From positions 44,117,893 to 44,181,892 of the forward strand of contig CM069447.1 of assembly GCA_035610835.1 (NCBI GenBank): a stretch of 64,000 nt of DNA. Direction: 5' to 3'. The translations under genes and the position numbers were made by a program. The notes below the pieces were generated by a model, which saw only the letters and a program-made list of their open reading frames with translations, was not told the DNA's origin and did not search any database. Shown here in pieces: positions 23,959 through 34,861 of this stretch (within the stretch, counting starts at the first letter, position 1; each line of letters opens with the position of its first letter). Source of the stretch: Ophiura sarsii (lineage: Eukaryota > Echinodermata > Ophiuroidea > Amphilepidida > Ophiuridae).

Positions 23959-24502
23959 TAAAAGAGACAAACCGTGGGTTGTAAAACGATACAGTTTATT
24001 CAAGCCCGTGAGGGGGGGGGGGGGGGGGGGGGGGTGTACTCGGGTTTGGTTTGGTCGGGGTGTGCTGCAACACCTATGATTTCCAAGGGTGATTTTGGAA
24101 AAAAACGGTACCCAATTTCTAAGGATTTGCGGCCTCATCATCATGATCATTATAGACTCAATTTTCGCACAATTATCGAGAAAATATCTACAATTTTAGC
24201 AAATGTTCGCGACAAAGTAGCCAGAATTTTTGCGAAAATAATAACCATTTGTAAAAAGTGACCCCATTATTAGGGATTACACAGCATAATTCATACTCAT
24301 GCTTAGATCTCCACATCGGTATACGGGGATGAGTAGCCTCCCCCCCCCCCCCCCCCCCCCCCGCAGTTCCGGGATCGGCCCAGCCTTGACGGGACCGTAG
24401 GTTATTACCGGGAACACAGGGCTGATGCAAGGGGCACAAATGCCCGGTAATAAAGACCTTTTCCCATCCAAAGTGCGGGCCACAGTGTCCCTCACTCAGC
24501 GT

Positions 24503-24930
24503 AAAGGGGTATTAAGAGATCCTTCACGGTTTTTTCACATATTAGTAATGCTTTATTATACGTACCACCCAAAATTCATGGATTTTATAGCGTTTTGAGT
24601 TCGATTTGGGATCATTTAGAAACTACCCAAATACAAGGTCCCAGTTTTTTTGGAAGAAATCTGCCATGAGGGTTTCTATGTATATCATGACTGACCTCCA
24701 TGATACAATTGGTGATGGTGGTGACTTTTAACCAAACTACAAAAAGTGATAAGCACTAATACACCATCAAACATGTCAAAAATGATGTGAAATGAAAATG
24801 TCTTTATTTTTTATTTTTAATGATTTTTTTGAAGAAATCTTTCATGAGAGGGTTTATATGTATATTATCTATCTTAACAAGGTAAAAATATTTAATTTAC
24901 ATTTCTGGGAAATCACTCTGTGCCTCTTAG
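24503..24930. mobile_element. Degraded member of the TTAA / AGGGGCAC MITE family
   Basis: Starts TAAAGGGGTATTAAGAGATC and ends ATCACTCTGTGCCTCTTA. The interior shares GAAATCT, GAGGGTTT and TGTATAT stretches with 13237-13724. The ends have drifted and the target site is no longer exact. Confidence 0.6.
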
Positions 24931-26447
24931 CTTTAAGCCCAACTCATTTCACCAAACAATCGAAAATAAGTCAAAAATGTATACATAAAAGCCACAATGT
25001 TGACCCCACCAAAAAGAAGAAGTTTGGTGTCATCCAGTTTGTTATTCTTGTCCCCGCCCATTGAGCCCCCCCCCCCCCCGCCCCAATGTTGATGCTGGCG
25101 AGGGGCCACAATTGGGCCTATTCTGTTCTATCAAGAATTCCGAAGCCCCTATCATAAACCCTATAGCTGGTACATAAGTTGAGTGCCTCCCCCTCACCCA
25201 TTACCAAACCCCGTCAAATTTTATTTTCAGAACTCCTCAAAAATCTCGGAGCGGCTTTTCCAAAAATGTAGGGTCGCGCGTAAGAACTTAAGAGATATTT
25301 GATAAAAGGTCAGGACCCCTACATCTGTTTAGTATAAGGAACGCCAATTCGAATTTGGGCTCAAAATGGAAGGGGGTAAGGGAGGGGCGGAAGAGGGTGA
25401 CAAAAGAAGGGGTCTGCAGGGCGGCACTTATCATGCTTTCCAATGTCAGTTACCGTCACCGGCCAGTGAGAAGCGGTCATGTTACTATATAAGGCCCACG
25501 GTGGTGTTACCATCGCCAGTGAAGAAATTATAGACGCGTACAGCGACCAAATACAGGGCTTAACGCTTAAATATTGCCCGAATTTGCGTATTTATGATTA
25601 TTTACGATAGTGATGGAAAGGTATAATGAATGCGCCTCAACGCCGAAAGAACATACATTGCTGAATTGATAGATATGTCCCTCGCGCGCGTGTCCATCGT
25701 CGTCTGACGAAATCTTTAACAGAAAGTGAGCCCTCTCTTGATTTAAAGTTTGAAACCACACACGAAACCGAACTTACAGTGTGATTGCGCCCTCTCCATT
25801 AGAGATAAACAAAATCAAGGGGTGTAACCAGGGGGCATGAGGCGGGGTGCATCATTTTGGTTGTTCGGTTTTAGTGGGTGGAAGGGGGGGGGGGGGGTGG
25901 TACTGCGCCATTTGTCCCGAAGCAATGGTTATGACGTCATATTTTTGTCGATTTAAGAACTCTTGTATTGGATTTACGTGCAAAACATCCGCCCTTCATC
26001 ATACTTTCACAGGTGTGCAGTTCATTTCAAATTTCAGATATTCTAAAATTGATGGTTTTCTAAACAATTCGAGAAAGAAAATCGAACTGCACACCTCAGA
26101 ATTGCAAAAAAAACCATAAAACAAGTCAACTTTGTTGTGCCTTTGAACAGAGTGGCGGCCGGGAAGCGTGGGAATGAGAATTTAACACAGTTTTTAAACT
26201 TTGTGGATTAATTAATGTAACATCATTGTTATGTCATTTTTTATAAATTATAAAGGCCGCCCATGCGTTTAGTTTTCTTTTGATTTATTCATCTATCATA
26301 AATTTATCTATTGATTTATTGAACTTTGTATCTAAATTAAAATGCGTAAACAAATTATATTATTGCTCGGTAAATACGTTATTTAAAGGCATATTATGTG
26401 ATCTTTTCCCTGAAAGCGCCCTCTATTCATTATTTTTTTTAGAAAGT
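24931..26447. other. Interior of the 10.3-kb element, no gene
   Basis: Poly-C and poly-G runs (near 25068 and 25886) inflate proline- or glycine-rich frames. A 13-bp inverted pair AGGTGTGCAGTTC / GAACTGCACACCT lies near 26012 and 26085. No recognisable coding segment. Confidence 0.45.
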
Positions 26448-26688
26448 AGATTTTATTGCAGATTTACATTTTTGACCATAAATCATACATCATACATAGG
26501 CCTACATTTCAAGTTACAGAGCGATACGATTCCTAATTACCTCAAAATATGGTTTTAGAGTGAAGTTAGAGTGAAAATATAAACTGTCGGTGTTATCCGA
26601 CAGTTTATTTTCACTCTAAAATCATGATTTGAAGTAATTAAGAACCATATCGCCCTGTAACTTGGAATGTAAATCTGCAATAAAATCT
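26448..26688. repeat. 241-bp fold-back sequence with central hairpin
   Basis: The arms AGATTTTATTGCAGATTTAC and the complement of GTAAATCTGCAATAAAATCT extend inward through GTTACAGAGCGAT / ATCGCCCTGTAAC and TTTTAGAGTGAA / TTCACTCTAAAA. The centre is AAACTGTCGG (26581-26590) and CCGACAGTTT (26597-26606). This is probably a hairpin MITE. No frame. Confidence 0.75.
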
Positions 26689-27162
26689 TCTTTTCATTTT
26701 CTTTCGATGTTAAGGGCGTTCCGTGGAGAATATATCTTTAACTTGAGTTCAGTTTGATTATAATAAATAGCAAACTTGTTGTAAAACTATTTTACCTGGC
26801 CAACAATTTCTCCTTTGCACACTTTATATACCTACATTCAGAGTCACTTTTATTAGCTTGTTATAGCTAGGCTAATGATTATATAACATACAATTATAAG
26901 CAAGTTTGCGACCGGGTTTGCGACCTCTTTGATTTAGGCTGGTAACACAATCCCACAGTGCATTCCGTTAAAAAAATGTAAATTATTTGTCACGATACGT
27001 ATCACGTGATAACCACGATCGTTTTCGCAAAATATCGCAAAATGGCGCGGTAACCAGGCATCAAATGTCGTCATTTTAGGGGCACGGCCACTTTGGCCTT
27101 AAGAATATACCAAGGCCAAACCAAGGGCACACACGGCCTCTGTTAAAAATAGGGCACGGCCA
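26689..27162. other. Interior of the 10.3-kb element, no gene
   Basis: Contains repeated GGCACGGCCA / TTGGCCTT words near 27080-27160 just before the next MITE. No coding signal. Confidence 0.45.
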
Positions 27163-27165
27163 TTA

Positions 27166-27769
27166 GGCCTAAAAAAAGAAATTTGATTGGCGTAACATGA
27201 CCAAAACAAATAGGGTAGGTCGGTCGGGATTTTTTTTTTTTTAATTATTTTTTTATATTTTTCAAATCACCTACTTTTGAACACTTGAAAGACAGCAGTA
27301 CACACAAATCATAGCTCTAGCGTATTTAATTGCCGGGCAAAAATGTATTGTTGTGTTCAACAATATATCATTTCGATGGGGACTTAAAATAGCCGAAATT
27401 GAAAGCAAACAGTCAAAAACTTTAATACTTTGTTCAATTTTTTATAGATATATATATAAAAAATTCAAAGTTTAGACCTTCCGAGAAAGGGAGTCGTTAC
27501 TCTGAGTTTCATGCTTAACGCAATCGTCTGACGATTGCGTTAAGCATGAAACTCAGAGTAAGGTCTAAACTTTGAATTTGTATATAGCTCTTCCTTTATT
27601 GGAATTGAGCACTTTGATTCGAAAGATAGTCTGCCCATGAAATCGATTCGATGTTCATGACATTTTATGTTGTTTTTTTTCCCCCTCAAAATAATAAAAA
27701 AATATTCAGGGTCGGCGATGTATTTAGGGTCGGTCGGGTTACGCCAATCAAACCTTTTTTTTTTAGGCC
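27166..27769. mobile_element. Harbinger-like MITE with TTA duplication and internal palindrome
   Basis: Ends GGCCTAAAAAAAGAAATTTG with GATTGGCGTAAC, mirrored by GTTACGCCAATC and the complement at the right. TTA flanks both ends (27163-27165, 27770-27772). GGGTAGGTCGGTCGGG is mirrored as direct GGGTCGGTCGGG near the right end. The centre is a perfect stem, TTACTCTGAGTTTCATGCTT onward, at 27497-27528 and 27530-27561, extended by AAATTCAAAGTTTAGACCT arms. Confidence 0.8.
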
Positions 27770-27891
27770 TTATGGCCGTGAATTTTTTACTGATCCGAGG
27801 GCATCGTAGTCTACTAAATATACCCTTTTCCCTTTTTTGTCACTATATGAACATGTACCGATAGAGGGCTCACTCACCATGGACCGCTCCC

Positions 27892-28169
27892 CAGACGACG
27901 CTGGACACGGGCGTATTTACGAATATTCAGGCAAAAATATGCGAACGAGGTTACGTGATCAATTAAATGGGACGAACGCTTAACAGCGGTTTAAATTCAA
28001 AAAATGATACTGACAATGCGGATGGTTAGCCATCCTCAGTGGTTTTAGGATGAAATAATTTAGTTCCAACGTGTGATGAATTTTATTGGGTCATATAATC
28101 AAAATTCACTGTTACATTGAAACCAACGGAAATTCAAAATTACCGGCCGTTCGTATCCACCGTCGTCTG
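27892..28169. mobile_element. hAT-like MITE, CAGACGACG ends, copy 1
   Basis: Starts CAGACGACGCTGGACACG and ends CCACCGTCGTCTG. It is flanked by an exact 8-bp duplication, CCGCTCCC (27884-27891 and 28170-28177), the hAT signature length. 278 bp, no frame. Confidence 0.88.
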
Positions 28170-28189
28170 CCGCTCCCCATCCTCTGATC

Positions 28190-29480
28190 TCACCCCCGGG
28201 AAAAGGTTGGTCGGTTCTCGGATTGGAAGTATCAGGGGGGGGTGTTGTTCGATTGTGTGACTGTGAAATTATACAAGGTATACTACAGCAACTGCAATTT
28301 TGTCATAGCTAACCGAAATATTTATCACACAGCTTATTAATTTATACTTAAAGGCCTAATAATTATTTTCTAAGTATCAAAGTATATTATCCTTCTTCAA
28401 TTCGTTCTCGATCGCCAGCCACTTTCCTGTAAATCAAAAGAGAAAGAAGTCAATATCTAAATTAGTAGAGAATAATTTGACGTTTCAGCCCATCAGCTTG
28501 CTGATGTAGTCCTTGAACTTTGAATGTTCAGGGTTGATATGTAGGCCTACGTGACGTGTTCTACCGAAACCAGACGGAATTAGCAGAGCTCCAAACTGAG
28601 AAATAGCCCAAAACATAATTGGGGTGTTTTTGGGGGGATTTTGAGTTTCTTGTAAATAATTGAACTTCATAGTGGTTATTATAACATTAGTGTGACAGTT
28701 TAAAAAATCAATTATCTACACCCCCCCCCAAAAAAAAACCGGCCGCGTGACAGGCGATATATACTACCACTCAGCCACGAAGGGGGGGGGGGGGGGGTTC
28801 TTCACATGCTAAAAAATCGGACACCATAATATAGGCCTACCCGTAGTTTAGTGCTACATGATACAGAACTTGTGCGCGCGCAAGCCAAGTGGTGCTGGCT
28901 CGGCTGTGAGGTTTCTGTGAGACGTAGTAGGGTTTAATAGGGTTAGGCCTATAGGTGGGGTTTTTTCAGTTTGGAGATTTTATAAAGATGAACTTGAAGA
29001 AAAAAAATTAACTTAGCTTTCGGAAGTTAGAAAAAAAGGAACCAATTGTACAGCTTATGATCTCTACTTAATAATGAATTACTAACTCAATTTTGATATC
29101 TTGCACAATTGTGTCTGGTTTCGGTAGAATACGCCACATATTACTGAGGGCACTGTTGCGTTGTCTTTCTACCTGTGTGGGCGGAGTTTACTCTGCAGTT
29201 ATTTTGCTCAAGGATCAAGACTTAATTATTATATATTGACAGTGCTTTTACTCAAATCAAGAGGTGTAATTGTATAATTAATTTCATGTTTCGGACATTG
29301 CATTTCTTGACTTTATTATATTGTAAGTGTACTTGCCGATTATAAGTTTCTGGTTCATGATAGGCATATATGTATATTATGGCTGAATGATTGACAACCG
29401 GCTGTAATCAAATCCCGTGAGCAAACGGCAAAACCTTAGAGCAAAATCTTAATATTCAGGAGCGAGCTATACTATTATCC
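28190..29480. other. Interior of the 10.3-kb element; one long-range inverted repeat
   Basis: TTCTACCGAAACCAGAC at 28559-28575 is exactly inverted at 29113-29129, with weaker matching outside, suggesting a further 570-bp element. Poly-C and poly-G runs occur near 28721 and 28782. No gene. Confidence 0.5.
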
Positions 29481-29492
29481 GGCATTGTCTGC

Positions 29493-29762
29493 CAGATGAC
29501 GCTGGACACGGGCGTATACGAATATTCAGGTTAAAATATGCGAACAAGGTTACGTGATAAAGTGAATGGGACGAACGCTTAACAACGGTTTAAATTCAAA
29601 AGATGATACTGACACTGCGGGTGGTTAGCCACCCAGAGTGATTTTAGGATGAAATAATTTAGTTCCAACGTGTGATGAATGTTATGGGGTCATATAATAA
29701 AAATCCATTGTTACATTGAAACCAATTCAAAATTAACGGCCGTTCGTATCCACCGTCGTCTG
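29493..29762. mobile_element. hAT-like MITE, CAGACGACG family, copy 2
   Basis: Same family as 27892-28169 with the same ends (CAGATGACGCTGGACACG, CCACCGTCGTCTG). It has its own exact 8-bp duplication, TTGTCTGC (29485-29492 and 29763-29770). Confidence 0.88.
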
Positions 29763-29989
29763 TTGTCTGCATACGAAAATTCAGCGCCCTCTATTAACAA
29801 TGGCCCTGACAACAAATGTAAACTTTTTCCGCGATAAGGTATGGTCGTGCCCGGGGCGATATTCTGTACCGTAAACAACATTTTATATACCTTGACGGAG
29901 TAAAGAAAAGCGCATACTATTGTATATACACATACATAATTGTACACCCCTACATTTATACCGTGTTTGGCCAAAAGTGTGTACGATTA

Positions 29990-30290
29990 ATAAATTCGCG
30001 CCCATGTGGAGGGGTTACTATCGCCAGAATCGTACGTGTACCGAAAATACGACTTTCTCTATCACAGGCCTTCCCTTTTTTTGGCCAATTTCCCACCCGT
30101 CAATACAACCATTTTTTTTTACGAACAAATGCCTCAAAATACACCCAATTTCTGCCAATTTGGGCGCTTTGGTCTGTGATGAAAACCACCCCATTGCTAT
30201 ATCATTTTTTGTTAAAAAGCACCACAAAGGGCAGGCACATATAGGCTACGTTTACCATATCAATGTGGGAACCCCTCCCCCTCTCACATT
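29990..30290. repeat. Dispersed repeat, copy 1 (pair with 31150-31420)
   Basis: Shares ATCGTACGTGTA, CAATTTCCCACCC and AAAAAGCACC in the same order with the second copy. Frames of 93-138 residues over it are not conserved between the copies and look spurious. Confidence 0.55.
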
Positions 30291-30811
30291 GAGATGGTAT
30301 ACTTTGAATTTACATCCTTGCTTTATTTTATTTTAATTTACAATTTTTTTGTTTAAAATTTGTTCAAAATCGTTCATAATTGATATCAACTTTTTCAGCG
30401 TGAAATTTTGAACAAACTAGCCAAATAAAATGACAATTGAACAATCCGTTTTTGAAATGATCTGATCACGGAGGCCACATTTTCCGTAAAATCACTATTA
30501 TTTTCCGTTTTTTGACTCTGGACGCGGCACGCTTTGACTTGTTAGGAGGCCTACACTCACGAAATTAAAACTTTTTTGACTCAAATCCAACTGATTTTGA
30601 TTTTGACCAGTCTCTGATTATGTCGACCTAACCCACCTATAACACAACAACTGAAATAACGCCGTGTTTTTGTGTAAAAAAGAGCAACCACACGCCCCCC
30701 CCCCCCCCTGTTTTTAAACCGGACAAAGTTGGCCTATGCCATAAATACACTGCCCAGTAGATATCAAAACGCATAGATTTGGATGAAACCCGACTTTCAT
30801 TTATTGCATTG

Positions 30812-31034
30812 TGATCAAGTGATCAAGTGAATGGACGAACGCTTAAACAGCGGTTTAAATTCAATAAATGATAATGACACTGGAGTTGGTTATACTCCAA
30901 CGGATTTTTAGGATGAAATAATTAAGTTACGTGTGATGAATTTTATGGGGTCATATAATCAAATCCGTTTTTATTGCATTGAAACCAACGGAAATTCAAA
31001 ATTAAAGACCATTCGTCGTGTCCAATGTCGTCTG
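30812..31034. mobile_element. hAT-like MITE, CAGACGACG family, copy 3 (5'-truncated)
   Basis: Shares GACGAACGCTTAAACAGCGG and TTTTAGGATGAAATAAT with copies 1 and 2 and keeps a TGTCGTCTG right end. The left tip is missing and no target duplication can be assigned. Confidence 0.7.
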
Positions 31035-31126
31035 ACAAATTTTACAGGTCTAAGGATAATGCTGACTAGGGGTTCATTGCACGTTCCTCTGATTTGGAGA
31101 CGATCCATTGCCATCCCAAACCGCCT

Positions 31127-31149
<23 letters not shown>

Positions 31150-31158
<9 letters not shown>

Positions 31159-31420
31159 GCCCCTAATCTTTGCCAAAATCGTACGTGTAATGTGCCGATG
31201 CCGGACTTGGACAATTTGACTTCCTCTTACTTTCTCTATTTCTTTTTTTCTGGTCAATTTCCCACCCATCACTATGCCATTTTTGTTAGAAGCACCGAAT
31301 TTTGCACAAATCCTCAACCTGTGATAAAAACATTCCATCGCTATACATTTGTTTGCGAAAAAGCACCCCAAAATGCATGCACATGTACGCATACGATATC
31401 AATGTGAGAACCCACCCTTC
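31150..31420. repeat. Dispersed repeat, copy 2
   Basis: Diverged relative of 29990-30290. A preceding poly-C run (31129-31158) produces a proline-rich frame that should be ignored. Confidence 0.5.
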
Positions 31421-32339
31421 CCATGTCCCAAACCCCATATTCCTTTAAAGTTTCATGCAACGACAGGGTAGGGGGCAACCTTAACAATTTTTTGGGACGC
31501 CCCCAGTGGCGTAGCTAGGTTTTTTTCAGAGGAGGGGGGGGGGGGGGGGGTGAGATCAACAAATTTCGCACGGCAAGGTCAACAAATTTCGCACGGTCAA
31601 AAAACAAATCGCATATACAATTTTGCCTTATATTTGACTATTTGTACCTAAACATAACCGCCCGCGCACGCCATCTCAGTCTTTTATCATTTGTTCCACC
31701 TTTTTTTAATTTTTTTTAGAGGGGATGGGGGGGGGGGGGCACAAATGGGTTTTTTTAGTCAAAGGGGGTGGGGGTTTGCCCCTCCCCGCTATGATGTACG
31801 CCCCTCCCCATCCAACTGGATAGGTTTTATTGTTTGACACTGATAAGCTTACATTCCGGAATGATTTTGTTTATTTTGAGAATAACTTATTTTTTAAATA
31901 TCATATTAATCGACCGTTAGGCGATCGGACCCTTTGAATAAATTGTTTTGATATATATTAAAATCATAAGTAATTCTTCAATCTCATTTGGCATTGCTTT
32001 TTGGGGGGGAAATCAATATTTTGTGATTTTTCGTCTGTGAAGAGTAGAGTAGCACCCCCAGATTTTTGTTATTGTATTGTTTATTATCATCTCTTTCTTT
32101 TGTAACCTACCCGGACGTCGTATCTTTTTAGGATTTTGAGTTATTTATGATTTAAAAAGTACACAATTAAATAAAGAGTGGTTCCCCCGGAATATCTAAG
32201 GAATATTACCTTAACATGATTGTGTTCATAGTCCTTCTCTCCTTTATATTTTGAAACAATCGTGTACCGATAGTTTGTATATTAAGAGAAAACCTACTTT
32301 TTGCAAATACCCACTGATATTATTGGGGGGAGTACCCCC
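31421..32339. other. Interior of the 10.3-kb element, no gene
   Basis: Contains CCCAGTGGCGTAGCTAGG with a G run, a common tip of marine invertebrate MITEs, and AATTTCGCACGG repeated twice. No coding signal. Confidence 0.45.
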
Positions 32340-32549
32340 CTGTTTTTTCGGACTAGCGGTGCTTCGGACTGACGGGACGTTTTTATTTTTTCTTCGGACT
32401 GACGGGCCTTCGGACTAGCGGGCCGTTTTAAAAAATCAAAAAAAATCGGACTGACGGGCCTTCGGACTAGCGGGCCGTTTTATAAAAAAACCCAATTCGG
32501 ACTAGCGGGCCTTCGGACTGATGGGACTTCGGACTGATGGGCAAACCCC

Positions 32550-33037
32550 GACCAGCTGCTTCTTGAGTTTCAAGCTTATTTGTTTAGCCTTCCATATTCC
32601 ATTCAGTTGGCTAGTGATGCCTCTGGCAACTGTCAGTCCGACTCGTATTTCTGGTGCGGAGTCTCCATCCATCCCGACCATTGAGCCAAGGTATTTGAAC
32701 CGATCCACCTGCTGAACTTCATCTCCGTCTAGGAATATAGGCTGCTTGTTACCCAGTATCATGACATGAGTCTTGGCTGGGTTTATACGCATAAGAGACT
32801 GCATCTCTCTAGTTCTTGGGCTTGCTTTTCTAGTTCCTGTTTAGAACGTCCTAGAAGTGTAGTGTCATCAGCAAAGCGAAGATTCCATATTGCCCTTCCA
32901 CCAATGATGCAGCCAGGTCTGTCTTCCAGCCTGTCCTCTACTTGTCGCATGATGGTTTCACCACAGGCATTAAAGAGTAGGGGTGATACAATGCAACCCT
33001 GACGGACTCCATGCTCAAAGGGGAACTGATCTGTGTG
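32550..33037 (-). pseudogene. RTE-like LINE, reverse-transcriptase palm (fragment 2 of 3)
   Basis: Minus-strand translation shows HGVRQGCIVSPLLFN (RT motif B), RFADDTTLLG (motif C, catalytic FADD at about 32865-32876), INPAKTHVMILG and FKYLGSMVGMDGD. Order and wording match RTE-clade LINEs. The frame shifts once between the two halves. It joins fragment 1 through the hAT-like insertion and fragment 3 through the 10.3-kb insertion. Confidence 0.88.
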
Positions 33038-33084
33038 CAAGGGCGTCCCCAGACCCTTTTCATTGGGGGGGTGTAAAGGTCATC

Positions 33085-33800
33085 AATTGCCGACAGCGCG
33101 CAAAAATTTTCAGTTTTCGAACTAAAATGGTCATGGAAAAGTGTCCTGAAGCTTTCTTGAAGCGCGCAAAAATTGGCATTTCTAACACTTAAATAGTCAA
33201 GTATGACGTTTTTGACGGTTTGATATATTGCATAGTTACACATTTCAAGTCCTGATCGAAATCGTATGGTTTGAGGGCCATTACAATGTTAAAACCTGTA
33301 GAAAATATGCGCGCAGAGCGCGCAAAATGTTTCAGTTTTTGAACTAAAATGGTAATTGAAAACTGGTTGGAAGCCTTCTGATACTATAAATTAAGCTTAA
33401 ATAACGAAACATTGAAACTAATACGCGCGAAGCGCGCAAAATTTTGCATTTCTAACACTTAAAGGGTCCAGTATAACGTTTTTAACGTCACCCATATACT
33501 ATTTGGTTTGGTTCGAGACCATTATAGTGTTGATACCTGTAGATGCGCGCAAAGTGCAAACAGATTTTCAGTTTTTAAGCTAAAATGGTCCTGGAAAACT
33601 TTCCTGAAGCCATCTTGTTCAGCTTGAATAATGAAACATTGGAATTAATACGCACGAAGCGCGCAACATTTGGCATTTCTAAAATTTAAAGGGTCCAGTA
33701 TGACGTTTTGGTTTGGTTCGAGATCCATTATAATGTTGAAACATGTAGAAAGAATGCGCGCGAAGCGCACAAAGATTTTCAGTTTTTAAACTAAAATGGT
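33085..33800. repeat. Tandem repeat of about 110 bp with GCGCG palindromes
   Basis: Six or seven units with GCGCGAAGCGCGCAAAATTTGG, TTTCAGTTTTTAAACTAAAA, TGGTCATGGAAAACTTTCCT and GAAGCCATCTTG segments. Related to the arrays at 3.15 and 57.4 kb, although carried here inside a transposon. Confidence 0.75.
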
Positions 33801-34576
33801 CATGGAACACTTTCCTGAAGCCATCTTGTTTTTGTTGAATAATGCTAACAAAACATGGTCAAATGTTCAGTATAGGCATGATAGGCCTACAGCCTGTATG
33901 TCCGACATCGACATAGACCTATACCATTACGTGAGATATCGATTGTGCCCCTGGTGCACACACAATTATAATGATAATTTGCATTGTTCAAGTCGAAGTT
34001 AGGATAGAATGATAATTTGCATTGTTCAAGTCGAAGTTAGGATAGAGTCTACTTATAAGTTCTTACTTTGCATTGACACCTAAACGTTGAAGTTGGACTA
34101 GTCTTACTTTTGCGATAGACTGATAGTGGGCTTGCAAAGTCTACAATTAGTACAATGAGAGCAATTGGCCTACATCAACTTACATAATTATAGGCGAATT
34201 ATTTAATATTTCGTACCTATGTGCCAACATGATTGGCCATTGGCGACATTATTGACTTGGGTTTGCATTGACAACGACAATGAAATAGGCCTAGTTAGTA
34301 TAATTAAAGAGCAATACAGGTCCCACACATTGGCCGTTAGGCCTAGCCTATACTATTCCGACACAATTTTTGTGCGTGTCTTGACAATGAGCAAAACAAA
34401 GACTTGGGCCTAGGCTGTTCATGTGCGCCGACACAAAATCTCATGAAAATGGGCTCGTTCACAGTGCCTACAAATTCATATGCCTACATTGCCTTTGTTC
34501 ATTTTTGATTTGATTTGTGTTAACATAACATATGCCGACACAACATTATCATTTGCGTATACGATAATTGTTATAG

Positions 34577-34760
34577 GGCTTTCTTTCTTTCTTCCCCTTT
34601 TCCTTTCTTTCTTTCCTCTTTCTTTCTTTCTTTTTTCTTTCTTTCTTTCTTTCTCCCCTTTCCTTTCCCTTTTTCTTTCTTTCTTTCTCCCCTTCTTTCT
34701 TTCCCTTTTCCTTTCTCTTTCCTTTTTTTCTTCCTCCCTTTTCTTCCTCCTTCCTCTGAT
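34577..34760. repeat. CTTT-rich microsatellite
   Basis: Long polypyrimidine tract dominated by CTTT. It generates artefactual Lys/Glu/Arg-rich (minus) and Ser/Phe/Leu-rich (plus) frames of over 100 residues. Confidence 0.95.
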
Positions 34761-34861
34761 TTGCCCACAGCACCATAATTTTGCCGACAGATTTGATGAA
34801 GGGGGGGGGGTGATACCCCCTCCCCCACACCCCCCCCCCCCCCCCTCTGGGGACGCCCTTG

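Larger units (their letters stand above)
22237..32549. mobile_element. 10.3-kb composite transposon inserted in the LINE; terminal arrays of CAGTCCGAAG repeats
   Basis: Both ends carry CCCATCAGTCCGAAG in inverted orientation, twice in tandem, followed by CGGACTAGCGGGCC-type variants. The arms are about 22237-22395 and 32340-32549. The direct repeat GACCAGCTG (22228-22236 and 32550-32558) flanks it; taking the insert and one repeat away restores the LINE reading frame across the junction. A 9-bp duplication and long arms are typical of Mutator-like elements. Arms made of short tandem repeats also recall fold-back elements such as the sea urchin TU family (from memory). No transposase frame is found inside. 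The interior is itself full of smaller elements. Confidence 0.72.
33038..34861. mobile_element. 1.8-kb hAT-like element inserted in the LINE
   Basis: Perfect 15-bp inverted ends CAAGGGCGTCCCCAG (33038-33052) and CTGGGGACGCCCTTG (34847-34861), with an exact 8-bp duplication TCTGTGTG (33030-33037, 34862-34869). Skipping it rejoins the LINE protein blocks. The interior has no transposase. It holds a GCGCGCAAA tandem repeat and a long CTTT tract. Confidence 0.88.

Noticed and set aside
29920..30336. 138-residue frame
   Set aside because: Lies over a dispersed repeat whose second copy (31150-31420) does not conserve the frame; no domain recognised.
31066..31407. Gly-rich and Pro-rich frames of about 100 residues
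   Set aside because: Produced by a poly-C run at 31129-31158.
22237..32549. Polinton/Maverick element, suggested by large size and inverted ends
   Set aside because: The target duplication is 9 bp rather than 6 and there is no polymerase, integrase or capsid frame.
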